Source: Pyrinomonadaceae bacterium
GTDB lineage: Bacteria; Acidobacteriota; Blastocatellia; Pyrinomonadales; Pyrinomonadaceae
Direction of reading: 5' to 3'
Length of the DNA stretch: 64,000 bases
Assembly: GCA_030841105.1 (NCBI GenBank)
Contig: JAVEDE010000078.1
Span: 78,105-142,104 of the forward strand
In this document: positions 1-8,768 of the stretch, piece after piece
Layout: each line of letters starts with the position of its first letter
Numbering within the stretch: position 1 is the stretch's first letter
The notes under the pieces: model-generated
The model's database searches: none
The model's input: the letters and a program-made list of their open reading frames with translations, nothing else
Told to the model about the DNA's origin: nothing
Position numbers and translations under genes: made by a program

Positions 1-2
1 TC

Positions 3-239
3 TCGGACGGCGCGATTGGCGTTGACGGCATCATGGTCTCGGACGGGATCATGGTTTCAGACGGGATCATGGTCTCCGACGGCATTATGGTCTCCGACGG
101 AGCCGTGATCTCGGACGGGATTATGGTCTCGGACGGCATCATGGTTTCGGACAGCACGGGCGGCGACGCAACCGCCAGCATGCATGTGGAACGCGGCATG
201 AGAAACGTGAAAATGAAAAACGCGGGGGTGACAAAATGA
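3..239 (+). CDS. VSDG-repeat protein, 3' fragment (5' end outside window)
   Basis: The frame is open from the first bases of the window, so the gene starts upstream and only about 78 residues are visible. The visible part is mostly a six-residue repeat, I-M-V-S-D-G, about seven copies with one A-V-I-S-D-G variant, then a short polar tail ending in VKMKNAGVTK. The Ser codon changes between copies (TCG, TCA, TCC), so the repeat is conserved as protein rather than being a fresh DNA expansion. The stop TGA overlaps the ATG of the following subtilase (ATGA), suggesting translational coupling. The same repeat occurs inside that subtilase. The function is not recognised; a six-residue period would suit a beta-solenoid, which is inference only. 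Confidence 0.7.
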   Translation, partial: SDGAIGVDGIMVSDGIMVSDGIMVSDGIMVSDGAVISDGIMVSDGIMVSDSTGGDATASMHVERGMRNVKMKNAGVTK

Positions 240-2455
240 ACATCAACAGACTCTCTATGACGCTCGCCCTCGCAGTTCTGATCTTAATGACCGCACCGCC
301 CTACGAGCCTGCCGCAGCCCAATCCGAGCGCGGCAACGGACAGACGCGGCAGCAGGAAAAAGTTTCGCCCGACCTGCGCGAGCGCACCAGACGTAACGCC
401 GACGAGCGCGTCACGGTCATCCTGCAATCGGCGGGGGCGTGGAGCGCCGCGCACGACGGACTCGTGCGCGCCTTCGGAGCGGGCGTCAAGGGCGACTTCC
501 GAAACTTCGACATGCGCGCCGTCGAAGTGCCCGCCCGCGTCGCCGAACTGCTGGCGATGCAGAGCGAGTTCGCCTACGCCTCGCTGGATCGTGAAGTCAA
601 ATTCCTCGGACACCTGTCGCTCACCACCGGGGCTGACGCCGCCCGCAAGATGACCGGCACGTCGAGCAACTACGACGGTACGGGCGTCGGCATCGCCGTC
701 ATTGATTCCGGCATTTATCAGGATCACAAAGCCTTCACGCAGGCTTCCGGCACGGGCACGCGCATCAACGTCAACATAGACTTCACCGGCTCGGGCGCGA
801 CATCCGACCCCTACGGCCACGGCACGCACGTCGCTTCCATCGCCGCCGGTAACGGGTTGATCGCGTCGGGCGCATACTCCGGCATCGCGCCGAACGCCAA
901 CATTCTGAACCTGCGCGTGCTCGACGGCGCGGGCAGGGGCAACGCGTCCGCGCTGCTCGCCGCGCTCGACTGGGTTTACACGAACCGCGTCGCGCACAAC
1001 ATCCGCGTCGTCAACTTGAGCCTCGGCACGGTGGCGATTGACTCCTACCGCAACGACCCCATCTGCCTTGCGGCGCGCAAACTCGTTGACGCCGGGATCG
1101 TCGTCGTCGCCGCCGCCGGCAACGAAGGTAAAGCCCTGCTCGGCGGCAAGATTTACGGCCAGATTCACTCGCCCGGTAACGAACCCTCGGTCATCACGGT
1201 CGGCGCGTCGAACAGCCTCGGCACGGACGCCCGCACGGACGACGTGGTGACGACCTACAGTTCGCGCGGGCCGACCCGCAGCTACTACACAGACCTCGCC
1301 GGTCTGCGTCACTACGACAACCTGCTCAAGCCCGATTTGGTCGCGCCCGGCAACCGGATCATTGACGCGCAGTCGGCCGGTAACTACCTCGTCACGACCA
1401 ACCCGCTGCTCGACGCCAACGTCAGCGGAAGTGCTACGAAAGAGCAGATGTACCTGTCCGGCACTTCGATGGCAGCGCCGGTCGTGTCGGGCGCGGCCGC
1501 GCTCCTGCTGCAAGCCAACCCCGGCCTGACGCCCAACCTCGTCAAGGCGATTCTTCAGTACACCGCCCAACCGCTCGCAGGCTTCAACAACTTCGAGCAG
1601 GGGATGGGACAACTCAACCTCGAAGGCGCGATGCGTCTCGCCAAACTCGTCCGCACAGACCTTTCGGCCACGACCCCGCTCGGAGCGGCGTTGCTGACCA
1701 CGACCACGCCCCCCACACAAAACTCGACCATCGCCGGGACGACCTTCAACTGGGGCGGCGCTGTCATCATGAAGCAGACGTTCGTCACGGGCTTGAATCT
1801 CATCACCAAGTACCAGAAAGTCTACGCCCTCGGCGTGCTCGTCTCCGACGGCGTGCTCGTCTCGGATGGCGTGCTCGTTTCTGACGGCGTACTCGTCAGC
1901 GACGGCGTGCTCGTGAGCGATAGCATCATCACGAGCAGCGGCGTGCTCGTCTCAGACGGCGTCGTCTTTTGCGGCACGGGCGTGCTCGTCAGCGACGGCG
2001 TGCTCGTGAGCGATAACATCGTGTTCGGCGACGGCGTGCTCGTCTCCGACGGTGTGCTCGTCGGCGACGGTGTGCTCGTCGGCGACGTTTCCGATACAGC
2101 CGACACGGTGCTGATCAACGGCGACCCCACCACTTCGATGGCGGCCATCCCGGACGTTACGGTCGCCGCGCCCGTTGCGCCCACGACGCTTGCGGCGACG
2201 GCGGCTTCGACCACGCAGGTTAACCTCTCCTGGAAAGACATGTCCGCGAACGAAGACGGCTTCGTCGTCGAGCGGTGCGTCGGCGCGACCTGCATCAACT
2301 TCGCGCCGGTCATTCAGATCAAAGCGAACGGCACTACGTTTGCTGACACGGGTCTGACGAAGGCTACTACCTACCGCTTCCGCGTGAGGGCGGTCAATGC
2401 TGGTGGCTATTCTGCTTACACGTCCGTCGTCAACGTAACGACCAAGAGCCGCTAA
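236..2455 (+). CDS. Secreted S8 (subtilisin-like) serine peptidase with VLVSDG repeats and a fibronectin III domain
   Basis: 739 residues. A signal peptide (residues 1-29, ending PAAAQ) is followed by an inhibitor_I9-like propeptide (about 57-125) and the peptidase S8 domain. The catalytic triad is visible: Asp157 in AVIDSGI, His195 in GHGTHVAS and Ser411 in SGTSMAAPV. Residues about 533-619 hold eleven copies of V-L-V-S/G-D, mostly as VLVSDG, interrupted by short linkers (IITSSG, VVFCGTG). A fibronectin type III-like domain fills the C-terminus (about 645-738, starting near PTTLAATAAS). The protein is probably exported and degrades protein, or processes the repeat protein encoded just upstream, with which it overlaps by four bases. 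The purpose of the repeat block is unknown. The family call is firm; the substrate is not known. Confidence 0.93.
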   Translation: MNINRLSMTLALAVLILMTAPPYEPAAAQSERGNGQTRQQEKVSPDLRERTRRNADERVTVILQSAGAWSAAHDGLVRAFGAGVKGDFRNFDMRAVEVPARVAELLAMQSEFAYASLDREVKFLGHLSLTTGADAARKMTGTSSNYDGTGVGIAVIDSGIYQDHKAFTQASGTGTRINVNIDFTGSGATSDPYGHGTHVASIAAGNGLIASGAYSGIAPNANILNLRVLDGAGRGNASALLAALDWVYTNRVAHNIRVVNLSLGTVAIDSYRNDPICLAARKLVDAGIVVVAAAGNEGKALLGGKIYGQIHSPGNEPSVITVGASNSLGTDARTDDVVTTYSSRGPTRSYYTDLAGLRHYDNLLKPDLVAPGNRIIDAQSAGNYLVTTNPLLDANVSGSATKEQMYLSGTSMAAPVVSGAAALLLQANPGLTPNLVKAILQYTAQPLAGFNNFEQGMGQLNLEGAMRLAKLVRTDLSATTPLGAALLTTTTPPTQNSTIAGTTFNWGGAVIMKQTFVTGLNLITKYQKVYALGVLVSDGVLVSDGVLVSDGVLVSDGVLVSDSIITSSGVLVSDGVVFCGTGVLVSDGVLVSDNIVFGDGVLVSDGVLVGDGVLVGDVSDTADTVLINGDPTTSMAAIPDVTVAAPVAPTTLAATAASTTQVNLSWKDMSANEDGFVVERCVGATCINFAPVIQIKANGTTFADTGLTKATTYRFRVRAVNAGGYSAYTSVVNVTTKSR

Positions 2456-2477
2456 CATTCGGGAAGGAGCAGCTAGC

Positions 2478-3380
2478 ATGTCACTCGTGTTGTTACAGCA
2501 ACAAGTGATGGCTGAGACGCCGTACCTCCCGGAGGCGGACGTCAAGGTCATGACCGATCAACTCACGGAAGGCGAGCGCGAGGAAGTCCTCGGCTTCCTC
2601 TCCGAAAATCCCGTCCACACCGTCGTGATGGCCGGCTTCATCAGGGACAACGGTCTGTGCAGCGAACACAACCGCGGCACGTTCTGGGGCTGTCGCAACT
2701 CGGAAGGTCGGCTCGAAGGCGTGGCGTTGATCGGCCACGTCACGCTCGTCGAGGCGCGCACGCGTCGCGCCGCGCGCGAGTTCGCTCTCGCGGCGCAAGC
2801 CAGCGCGCGCAAGCACATGATTCTGGGCGAGCGCGGGATGGTGGAAGCCTTCTGGACTTTTTACGCCGACGAGGGACAGCCGATGCGGCGCGCCTGCCGC
2901 GAGCGACTCTTCGGCCTGCGCCGCGCGGTCGAGATCACCAGAGAGGTCGGGGGCTTGCGCCCGGCCACCCGCGCCGACATTGATCTCATCGCGCCCGCGC
3001 ATGCAGCCATGGCCGAGGCGGAGAGCGGCGTCAACCCTCTCAACACAGACCCGGAAGGGTTCATCGCGCGGTGCTTGAGGCGGATCGAGGCGGGGCGCGT
3101 CTGGGTCGTCATCGAGAACGGCAGGCTGCTCTTCAAGGCTGACGTGCAGGCAGACACGCCCGACGTGATCTACCTAGAGGGCGTCTGGGTCGCCCCTTCG
3201 GAGCGCAACACGGGCTTCGGCCGACGCTGCCTGACGCAGTTGTGCCGCGACCTGCTCGCCCGAACGAAGGCCGTGTGTCTCCTCGCCAACGACGAGAACG
3301 AGCGGGCGCACGCCTTCTATCGCATGTGCGGGTTCAAGTGTGAAGGCGTGTTCGACACCATCTTTCTCCGCCGCGACTGA
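2478..3380 (+). CDS. GNAT-family N-acetyltransferase (DUF4081-like N-terminus)
   Basis: 300 residues, preceded by a good ribosome binding site (AAGGAG, about 8 bases before ATG). The C-terminal third has the GNAT acetyl-CoA fold signature: the strand YLEGVWVAPSERNTGFG followed by the helix RRCLTQLCRDL, then ANDENERAHAFYRMCGF, the usual last helix and strand. The N-terminal half (LSENPVHTVVMAGFI and following) resembles the DUF4081 domain found before GNAT domains in other phyla. It probably transfers an acetyl group from acetyl-CoA to an amine; the acceptor cannot be read from sequence. It is transcribed alone after the subtilase, with a hairpin downstream. Confidence 0.8.
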   Translation: MSLVLLQQQVMAETPYLPEADVKVMTDQLTEGEREEVLGFLSENPVHTVVMAGFIRDNGLCSEHNRGTFWGCRNSEGRLEGVALIGHVTLVEARTRRAAREFALAAQASARKHMILGERGMVEAFWTFYADEGQPMRRACRERLFGLRRAVEITREVGGLRPATRADIDLIAPAHAAMAEAESGVNPLNTDPEGFIARCLRRIEAGRVWVVIENGRLLFKADVQADTPDVIYLEGVWVAPSERNTGFGRRCLTQLCRDLLARTKAVCLLANDENERAHAFYRMCGFKCEGVFDTIFLRRD

Positions 3381-3403
3381 GCTAAGACGGGAAACTACAC
3401 AAT

Positions 3404-3446
3404 GAAGGCCAGAGACCATGCTTTGCAGTCACGGTCGCTGGCCTTC
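3404..3446 (+). terminator. Hairpin after the GNAT gene
   Basis: Inverted repeat GAAGGCCAG-a-GACC / GGTC-g-CTGGCCTTC with a 15-base loop, 23 bases past the stop codon. There is no long T run, so a Rho-independent role is only likely. Confidence 0.45.
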
Positions 3447-3470
3447 TTGCGTAGCGCATTTGATAACTGG

Positions 3471-3511
3471 AAGCGGCCGTTAAAATTTACTAACAAGCGG
3501 CCGTTAAAATT
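3471..3511. repeat. 17-bp direct repeat, possible IS end remnant
   Basis: AAGCGGCCGTTAAAATT occurs at 3471-3487 and again at 3495-3511, a 24-bp period, each followed by TTACT or TCACT. Repeated subterminal motifs of this type are seen at the ends of IS21-type elements, but no transposase gene is present in the window. The rest of the 393-base gap 3381-3773 holds only the upstream hairpin and a possible promoter. Confidence 0.4.
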
Positions 3512-3673
3512 CACTGGCGAAGAACGTGTTGGCTGACCGTATTTTCGTCAATCTGACGAAGGCACTACGTCAAACCACCTCAACCGTGCAAATTGAATGT
3601 CACATTTTTATATGACCTTCACTGTTTAGCCCGTTTTCACGAACAAACCGGCAATATCACGCCCTGCCCCTTC

Positions 3674-3688
3674 TGGCACGCGCTTCGC
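3674..3688 (+). promoter_or_regulatory. Possible sigma-54 promoter upstream of the GGDEF/EAL gene
   Basis: TGGCACG-N4-TCGC matches the -24/-12 consensus TGGCACG-N4-TTGC with one mismatch. It lies 86 bases before the ATG at 3774. A chance match is possible, and no sigma-54 activator is seen nearby. Confidence 0.25.
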
Positions 3689-3773
3689 TAAAGGATTCTG
3701 TCGGGTAGGTTTTTTCCACCATCCTCTCAAGGTATAAAGAGTCCTGAACAAACCAATTTACAACAAGCCATTT

Positions 3774-6272
3774 ATGCGCGTCGTGATTGCGGCGGGCGTG
3801 GCGGCGTGCCTTTATAGTCTCGCGCATCTGCCATTGGCGAAAATTGACTTACAGTTAGTCTTCATTTCGGCCGTCACCATCGTCCTCGGCTCTCGCATCG
3901 GCATCGAGTTCTCACGCCTCAAAGTTCAGATCACCGTTTCCGACACCTTCATCTTTCTCTCACTGCTCCTGTACGGCGGCGAGGTCGCCGTCCTGCTCGC
4001 CACGGTCGAAGCCCTCTGCTCGTCTTTCCGCTTCACCAAACTCTGGCTCACACGGTTCTTCAACGCCGCGCTGCTCGGTTGCTCGACACTGCTGAGCGCG
4101 TTGGTGGTCGAGCGCGTCTTCGGCTCTCTGCCCGAACTCTCGCGCGGCCCGCTCTCCTCAAACTTCATCGCGGCCGTCGGGTTGATGGCCTTCGTCCAGT
4201 ATGTCGCCAACTCCGGCATCGCCGCCTTCAGGGAGTCTTTAAAGATTGACCGCCCCTTCACGGAGGTCTGGCGTGAGTATTACCTCTGGACTTCGGTCAC
4301 TTACTTCGCCGGCGGCTCGGCGTCGGCGCTGACCGCGCAGTTAATCACCGGGAGCGGGTTCTACGCCTTTGCCATCACGATCCCGATTATCTGGATCATC
4401 TACTTCACCTACCAGTCTTACCGCAAACAACTGGAAGCGACGGCGGCGCAGGCCGCGCAGGCCGGGCTGCACGCAGAGGAGCAGACGCGCATCAGCCGTG
4501 CGCTCCGCGAGAGCGAAGAACATTTCCGCAGCGCGTTCGATCACGCCGCCACGGGCATGGCTCTGGTGGCGACGGACGGGCGTTGGCTAAGCGTCAACCG
4601 CTCGCTCTGCGGCCTGTTGGGCTACGACGAGGCGGAGTTGCTCCTGACGAATTTCCAGTCGGTCACGCACCCGGACGATCTGGGCGAGAGCCTGACGGAC
4701 ATGTACGGGATGTTGGAGGGGAAAGTAGTCACCTGCACCAAGGAGCGGCGTTACCTGCACAAGCAGGGGCAGGAGGTGTGGGCGACGGTGAGCACCTCCA
4801 CGGTGGCCGACTCGCAGGGCAAGCCGATGCACTTCATCGTGCAGGCGCAGGACATCACGGAGCGCAAGCGCGCCGAAGATCACCTGCACCACGCAGCCTT
4901 TTACGACGGCCTCACGGGCTTGCCGAACCGCGCTCTCTTCACAGACCACCTGCAAGTCGCCGTCAAGCGGGCGCAGCAACACCCGGAACATTTGTATGCT
5001 GTCTTGTTCCTCGACGTTGACCGCTTCAAGACCATCAACGACAGTCTCGGACACCTGCTCGGAGATCACTTGCTCCGCGACGTGGCGCGGCGGCTCGAAG
5101 CCTGCATCCGCCCCGAAGATGTCGTGGCGCGTTTCGGCGGCGACGAGTTCGCCATTCTGTTGAACGGGCTGGCGCACTCGGCCGACGCCATCGCCGTGGC
5201 GGAAAGAATCGGCAGAGAGTTGTTGACCCCGTTCGACCTCGGCGGCCACGAAGTGTTTGCGAGCGCGAGCGTCGGCATCGCGCTCTCGACCATCGGCTAC
5301 AACAGTTCCGAGGAGATACTGCGCGACGCCGACACGGCCATGTACCGCGCCAAGGCGCAGGGCAACGGCTGCTACGAGGTGTTCGACAAGTTGATGCACG
5401 CGCGCGCTCTGTCGCTTCTGAAACTGGAGAACGATCTGCGGCGTGCGGTCGAGCGCGGCGAGTTTGAAGTCTTCTATCAACCGATCATCCGGCTCAAGAC
5501 CGGAATGATCTCCGGCTTCGAGGCGCTGGTGCGCTGGCGTCACCCCGAACGCGGGATCGTTTCTCCTTTGGAGTTCATCCCCGCGGCGGAAGAGACGGGA
5601 CTCATCATCCCGATGGGTTCATGGGTGTTGCGCCAGGCGTGCCGCCAGTTGAGCCGTTGGCAGGCCGAGTACCCGGCCGAAGCCCCGCTCACGATGAGCG
5701 TCAACTTGTCGGGCAAGCAGTTCAGACAGGCCGATCTGGTGGATCAGGTCAAACGCATCCTGAACGAGACCAAGCTGCCCCCGCAATGCCTCCGACTTGA
5801 GATCACCGAGAGCGTGGTGATGGAGGACGCAGAGGTAGCGACGGCGATGCTCCGTCAGTTGCGCTCGCTAAACGTCCAGTTAAGCATTGACGATTTCGGG
5901 ACGGGCTATTCCAGCTTGAGCTACCTGCACAGGTTTCCCATCAACATCCTGAAGATTGACCGCTCGTTCGTCGGGCGGATGTGCCTTGAGGAAGAGAGCC
6001 TCGGCATCGTGGAGACGATTGTCATTCTGGCCTCGAAGCTCAAGATGAACGTGGTCGCCGAAGGCATCGAGACCGAGGAGCAATGCGAAGGCTTGAGAGA
6101 CTTGGGTTGCGAATACGGGCAGGGCTTTATCTTCGCCGAGCCGGTCACGCAGGAAGCGGCCACGCAGTTGCTCGCGCAAGAGGAGCGCGCGCGGCGACCC
6201 ACAGCGGCCTTGGTCTCGCGCGAAAATAGCGTCCACGTGGTGGAACTCGTCGGGGGCGCTCTCTCGATGTGA
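3774..6272 (+). CDS. Membrane PAS-GGDEF-EAL cyclic-di-GMP signalling protein
   Basis: 832 residues. Residues 1-220 are a run of hydrophobic helices (a MASE-like sensor). A PAS domain follows (about 245-365, ending DITERKRAE), then GGDEF (about 375-535) and EAL (about 545-800). The GGDEF active site is intact (ARFGGDEF near residue 455), and RxxD (RPED) sits five residues before it, the usual product-inhibition I-site. The EAL domain keeps the key motifs: FEALVRW near 582, LEITESVV, IDDFGTGYSS and VVAEGIET. The protein could therefore both make and degrade c-di-GMP; which activity dominates cannot be told from sequence. It is single-gene, in the inner membrane. No clear ribosome binding site precedes the chosen ATG. 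Confidence 0.93.
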   Translation: MRVVIAAGVAACLYSLAHLPLAKIDLQLVFISAVTIVLGSRIGIEFSRLKVQITVSDTFIFLSLLLYGGEVAVLLATVEALCSSFRFTKLWLTRFFNAALLGCSTLLSALVVERVFGSLPELSRGPLSSNFIAAVGLMAFVQYVANSGIAAFRESLKIDRPFTEVWREYYLWTSVTYFAGGSASALTAQLITGSGFYAFAITIPIIWIIYFTYQSYRKQLEATAAQAAQAGLHAEEQTRISRALRESEEHFRSAFDHAATGMALVATDGRWLSVNRSLCGLLGYDEAELLLTNFQSVTHPDDLGESLTDMYGMLEGKVVTCTKERRYLHKQGQEVWATVSTSTVADSQGKPMHFIVQAQDITERKRAEDHLHHAAFYDGLTGLPNRALFTDHLQVAVKRAQQHPEHLYAVLFLDVDRFKTINDSLGHLLGDHLLRDVARRLEACIRPEDVVARFGGDEFAILLNGLAHSADAIAVAERIGRELLTPFDLGGHEVFASASVGIALSTIGYNSSEEILRDADTAMYRAKAQGNGCYEVFDKLMHARALSLLKLENDLRRAVERGEFEVFYQPIIRLKTGMISGFEALVRWRHPERGIVSPLEFIPAAEETGLIIPMGSWVLRQACRQLSRWQAEYPAEAPLTMSVNLSGKQFRQADLVDQVKRILNETKLPPQCLRLEITESVVMEDAEVATAMLRQLRSLNVQLSIDDFGTGYSSLSYLHRFPINILKIDRSFVGRMCLEEESLGIVETIVILASKLKMNVVAEGIETEEQCEGLRDLGCEYGQGFIFAEPVTQEAATQLLAQEERARRPTAALVSRENSVHVVELVGGALSM

Positions 6273-6290
6273 GGTCTCCCCTCCCAAACG

Positions 6291-6309
6291 CGGCGGACGC
6301 CCTCCGCCG
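6291..6309 (+). terminator. GC-rich hairpin after the GGDEF/EAL gene
   Basis: CGGCGGA-cgccc-TCCGCCG, 18 bases past the stop. The stem is perfect but short and has no T tract. Confidence 0.4.
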
Positions 6310-6458
6310 TCCCGCCCCGGCGCACCGCGCGGCAGTTAATAACAGGAATCGTCGCCCTCCTTCTACGCAAAGTCCCTTTTGCACACTCGCTCCGCCGCAC
6401 ATAATTTGTAACCGCGCGACGGTCTCGGCCGTTTTAAGTGGCGTTAGACAACATTCGC

Positions 6459-6485
6459 TTGTCACGCGTGACAGCGTGTTGTAAT
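6459..6485 (+). promoter_or_regulatory. Candidate hfq promoter with a palindromic operator
   Basis: TTGTCA (6459-6464) and TGTAAT (6480-6485) are each one mismatch from the sigma-70 boxes, but the spacing is a short 15 bases. A perfect 12-bp palindrome, GTCACGCGTGAC (6461-6472), lies across the -35 box and spacer, where a bound protein would block polymerase. Confidence 0.4.
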
Positions 6486-6531
6486 CTGACCGTACTACTG
6501 ATTACCAGTTGAAACGGTGTGGAGTGTTGCA

Positions 6532-6855
6532 GTGGACACGAAGCCTTCTCCCCAAAATATTCAGGACGCGTTCCTGAACACGGTGCGGCGTGAAAAAGAT
6601 CCCGTCACGATCTACCTGATGAACGGCGCGAAGCTCACGGGTCGCATCAAGAGCTTCGACAAATTCTCGGTGCTGCTGGAAGCAGGCGTGCAGGAACAGT
6701 TGATCTTCAAGCACGCGATCTCGACCATCTCACACGCCCGCCGCCAGACGAGCGGCGAACTGCGTGGCGCGCAATCTTTCGACCCGGCCGCGGGCGAGGG
6801 CGCGGCGGGCAGCAGTAGCAGCGGCGGCGATGCCCCCGACCGCTCCGACGCGTAA
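6532..6855 (+). CDS. hfq: RNA chaperone Hfq
   Basis: 107 residues from a GTG start chosen because GGAG lies seven bases upstream (6521-6524); an in-frame GTG at 6517 would add five residues. Hfq forms a ring that binds A/U-rich RNA and pairs small RNAs with mRNAs. The Sm core is clear: [41 protein letters not shown] (Sm1) and [13 protein letters not shown] (Sm2; KH in place as in classical Hfq). A disordered, Ser/Gly/Asp-rich tail of about 35 residues ([15 protein letters not shown] at the end) is longer than in short Hfqs. It sits upstream of tmk and holB on the same strand. Confidence 0.95.
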   Translation: MDTKPSPQNIQDAFLNTVRREKDPVTIYLMNGAKLTGRIKSFDKFSVLLEAGVQEQLIFKHAISTISHARRQTSGELRGAQSFDPAAGEGAAGSSSSGGDAPDRSDA

Positions 6856-6900
6856 ACTCTCCCAAGCCACCTCGACAATCCAACACGGAGTCTCACTTTC

Positions 6901-7575
6901 TTGACCGGCGCATTCATCACCTTTGAAGGCATTGACGGTTCGGGCAAATCCACGCAGGTGCGGATGCTGGCGAGCGTGCTCCGGCTGCGCGGCATGGACG
7001 TGGTGCAGACGCGCGAACCCGGCGGGACGCCGCTCGGCGCGCGCCTGCGCGAAGCGCTGCTCGACGCGCAGGAGCAGGTTGACCCGCTCGCCGAACTGCT
7101 GCTCTACGCCGCCGACCGCGCCCAGCACGTCCGCGTGATGCTGCGCCCCGCGCTCGACGCCGGGCGCGTCGTGCTCTCGGATCGCTACGCCGACGCCACC
7201 GTCGCCTATCAGGGCGCGGGGCGCGGCTTCGAGCCTTCGCTCGTCGCGGAAGTCGTCGCGCTCGCCACCGGCGGACTCAAGCCCGACCTGACGCTCCTCT
7301 TCGATCTCTCCGTCGCACAGAGCGGCGAACGCTCACGCCAGCGCACGACTGCCGCCGACGGAGGCGCGCACGGCCACGACCGGCTCGAACTCGAAGCCGA
7401 ACATTTTCACGCGCGCGTGCGCGACGCCTATTTGCAGATCGCCGCCGCCGAACCGGAACGCGTGCGGATCGTTGACGCGAGTCTCTCGGTCGAAGAAATC
7501 CACGCCCACGTGCTCGAAATCGTCGTCCCGTTTCTTGAGAACAGAGGTCAGTGGTCGCAAGTCAAAACTCAATGA
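6901..7575 (+). CDS. tmk: Thymidylate kinase (dTMP kinase)
   Basis: 224 residues from a TTG start. The enzyme phosphorylates dTMP to dTDP with ATP in dTTP synthesis. The P-loop is FEGIDGSGKSTQ (residues 8-19), followed by the TREPGGTPLG motif and the thymidylate kinase signature DRYADATVAYQGAGRG. The start codon is set by the conserved N-terminus, which begins a few residues before the P-loop; GGAG is about 13 bases upstream. The last codons (ENRGQWSQVKTQ) run into a repeat element that fills the gap to holB and may have altered the original C-terminus. tmk next to holB is a common bacterial order. Confidence 0.95.
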   Translation: MTGAFITFEGIDGSGKSTQVRMLASVLRLRGMDVVQTREPGGTPLGARLREALLDAQEQVDPLAELLLYAADRAQHVRVMLRPALDAGRVVLSDRYADATVAYQGAGRGFEPSLVAEVVALATGGLKPDLTLLFDLSVAQSGERSRQRTTAADGGAHGHDRLELEAEHFHARVRDAYLQIAAAEPERVRIVDASLSVEEIHAHVLEIVVPFLENRGQWSQVKTQ

Positions 7576-7623
7576 CGACCCCGGCTGTTGCTGCTCGCTA
7601 ACCTCTGACCTCTAATCTCTACC
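7543..7623. repeat. Heptamer-type inverted repeat at the tmk 3' end
   Basis: AGAGGTCAG (7543-7551) is the exact complement of CTGACCTCT (7605-7613). The right arm reads as heptamers: CCTCTGA, CCTCTAA, TCTCTAC. It has the same architecture as the repeats near 36.7, 42.5, 43.4, 46.5 and 50.3 kb and overlaps the tmk stop codon. Confidence 0.55.
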
Positions 7624-7626
7624 CTT

Positions 7627-8673
7627 ATGTTTGATCGCCTCGTCGGAAACCAGCGCGCCAAAGAGACGCTGCGGCGCATGCTCGCGGGGCGACGCGTCCC
7701 CGGCGCGCTCCTCTTCGCAGGCGAGGATGCGATCGGAAAAAAGCTCTTCGCGCTCGAACTCGCCAAAGCCCTCAACTGTCTCGCGCCCGCGGGCGTCGAG
7801 GCGTGCGACAAGTGCTCTTCGTGCGTCCGCATCACCCACTTCGCCGACGCCCCGGCCGACGCTAAGGGCGACGACGCCAAGCACATCATCTGGAGCGAGC
7901 ACAGGGATGTCGGTCTGGTGCGTGCGGAGAAGAACGTCATCAAAGTTGATCAGGCGCGCGAACTCGAACGCGAGACCAACTACCGTCCGCACGAGGGGCG
8001 CGCGCGCGTCTTCATCGTCGAAGAGGCCGACCGGCTGAACCCGCAGGCGTCGAACGCGCTGCTCAAGACGCTCGAAGAAGTCGCGCCCACGTCGCACCTG
8101 ATTCTCTTGAGCGCGCGCCCCGCCAACCTGCTCACGACCATCCGCTCGCGCTGCCAGACGATCCGCTTCGCGCCGCTCGCGGCCGACGAGATCGAAAACT
8201 ATCTGGTGCGTCACAAGCGGCGCGCGGGCGAAGAGGCGCGTCTGGCCGCACACCTTGCGCGCGGCCGCCTCGGCCTCGCCCTCAGTCTCAACCTCGACGC
8301 TTACCGCGAAGCGCGCGAGGCGATGCTCGCCGTCCTCGACGCACTCGCCGGGCAGACGGATCGCGCGCGCCTGCTGCGCGCCGCCGAAGACCTGAGCGAT
8401 GCGAAGCGCAAGGACGAGTTCGAGCCGCGCCTCGACGTGCTCGAAACGCTCGTCCGCGACGCGTGGCTGCTCTCGCTCGACCCCGCGTCGAAGATCGTCA
8501 ACGAAGACATCCGCGCACGCCTCGCGCGTCTCGGCGCGGGACTCAAGAGCCGCCACGCCGCCGACTGGATGGCGCGCATCCAAGAACTGCGCGGCCAACT
8601 CGCCGTCAACATCAACCGCCGCGTCGCCACCGACGCGCTCTTCCTCTCGATGGCCGCCGCGACGGCGAAATAA
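7627..8673 (+). CDS. holB: DNA polymerase III delta' subunit
   Basis: 348 residues. It is part of the clamp loader that places the sliding clamp at replication forks. The N-terminus FDRLVGNQRAKETLRRML is typical. The nucleotide-binding loop is degenerate (AGEDAIGKK). A four-cysteine zinc module is present (CDKCSSC and the Cys a little upstream). FIVEEADRLNPQASNALLKTLEE is split between Walker B and the following helix, and the SRC motif appears as TTIRSRCQTIRF. The length is normal. It follows tmk after a repeat-filled gap, and a strong hairpin lies downstream. Confidence 0.92.
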   Translation: MFDRLVGNQRAKETLRRMLAGRRVPGALLFAGEDAIGKKLFALELAKALNCLAPAGVEACDKCSSCVRITHFADAPADAKGDDAKHIIWSEHRDVGLVRAEKNVIKVDQARELERETNYRPHEGRARVFIVEEADRLNPQASNALLKTLEEVAPTSHLILLSARPANLLTTIRSRCQTIRFAPLAADEIENYLVRHKRRAGEEARLAAHLARGRLGLALSLNLDAYREAREAMLAVLDALAGQTDRARLLRAAEDLSDAKRKDEFEPRLDVLETLVRDAWLLSLDPASKIVNEDIRARLARLGAGLKSRHAADWMARIQELRGQLAVNINRRVATDALFLSMAAATAK

Positions 8674-8728
8674 GGCGCACGGTCAGGGCTAACTGTCAGG
8701 GCGCGAGGCGATTCAATACGGTGTCGGC

Positions 8729-8768
8729 GATCACGACGCGATAAAACAGATCACGACGCGATAAAACA
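8729..8768. repeat. Exact 20-bp tandem duplication
   Basis: GATCACGACGCGATAAAACA is present twice, head to tail, at 8729-8748 and 8749-8768, between the holB stop and the following terminator. Confidence 0.85.

Noticed and set aside
33..160. CRISPR-like look of the short regular repeats at the window start
   Set aside because: 18-base units without spacers, in frame and encoding a protein repeat. There are no cas genes.
284..1720. Long minus-strand open frame opposite the subtilase
   Set aside because: Gly/Arg/Val-rich shadow with no motif. The plus-strand frame has a complete subtilase domain.
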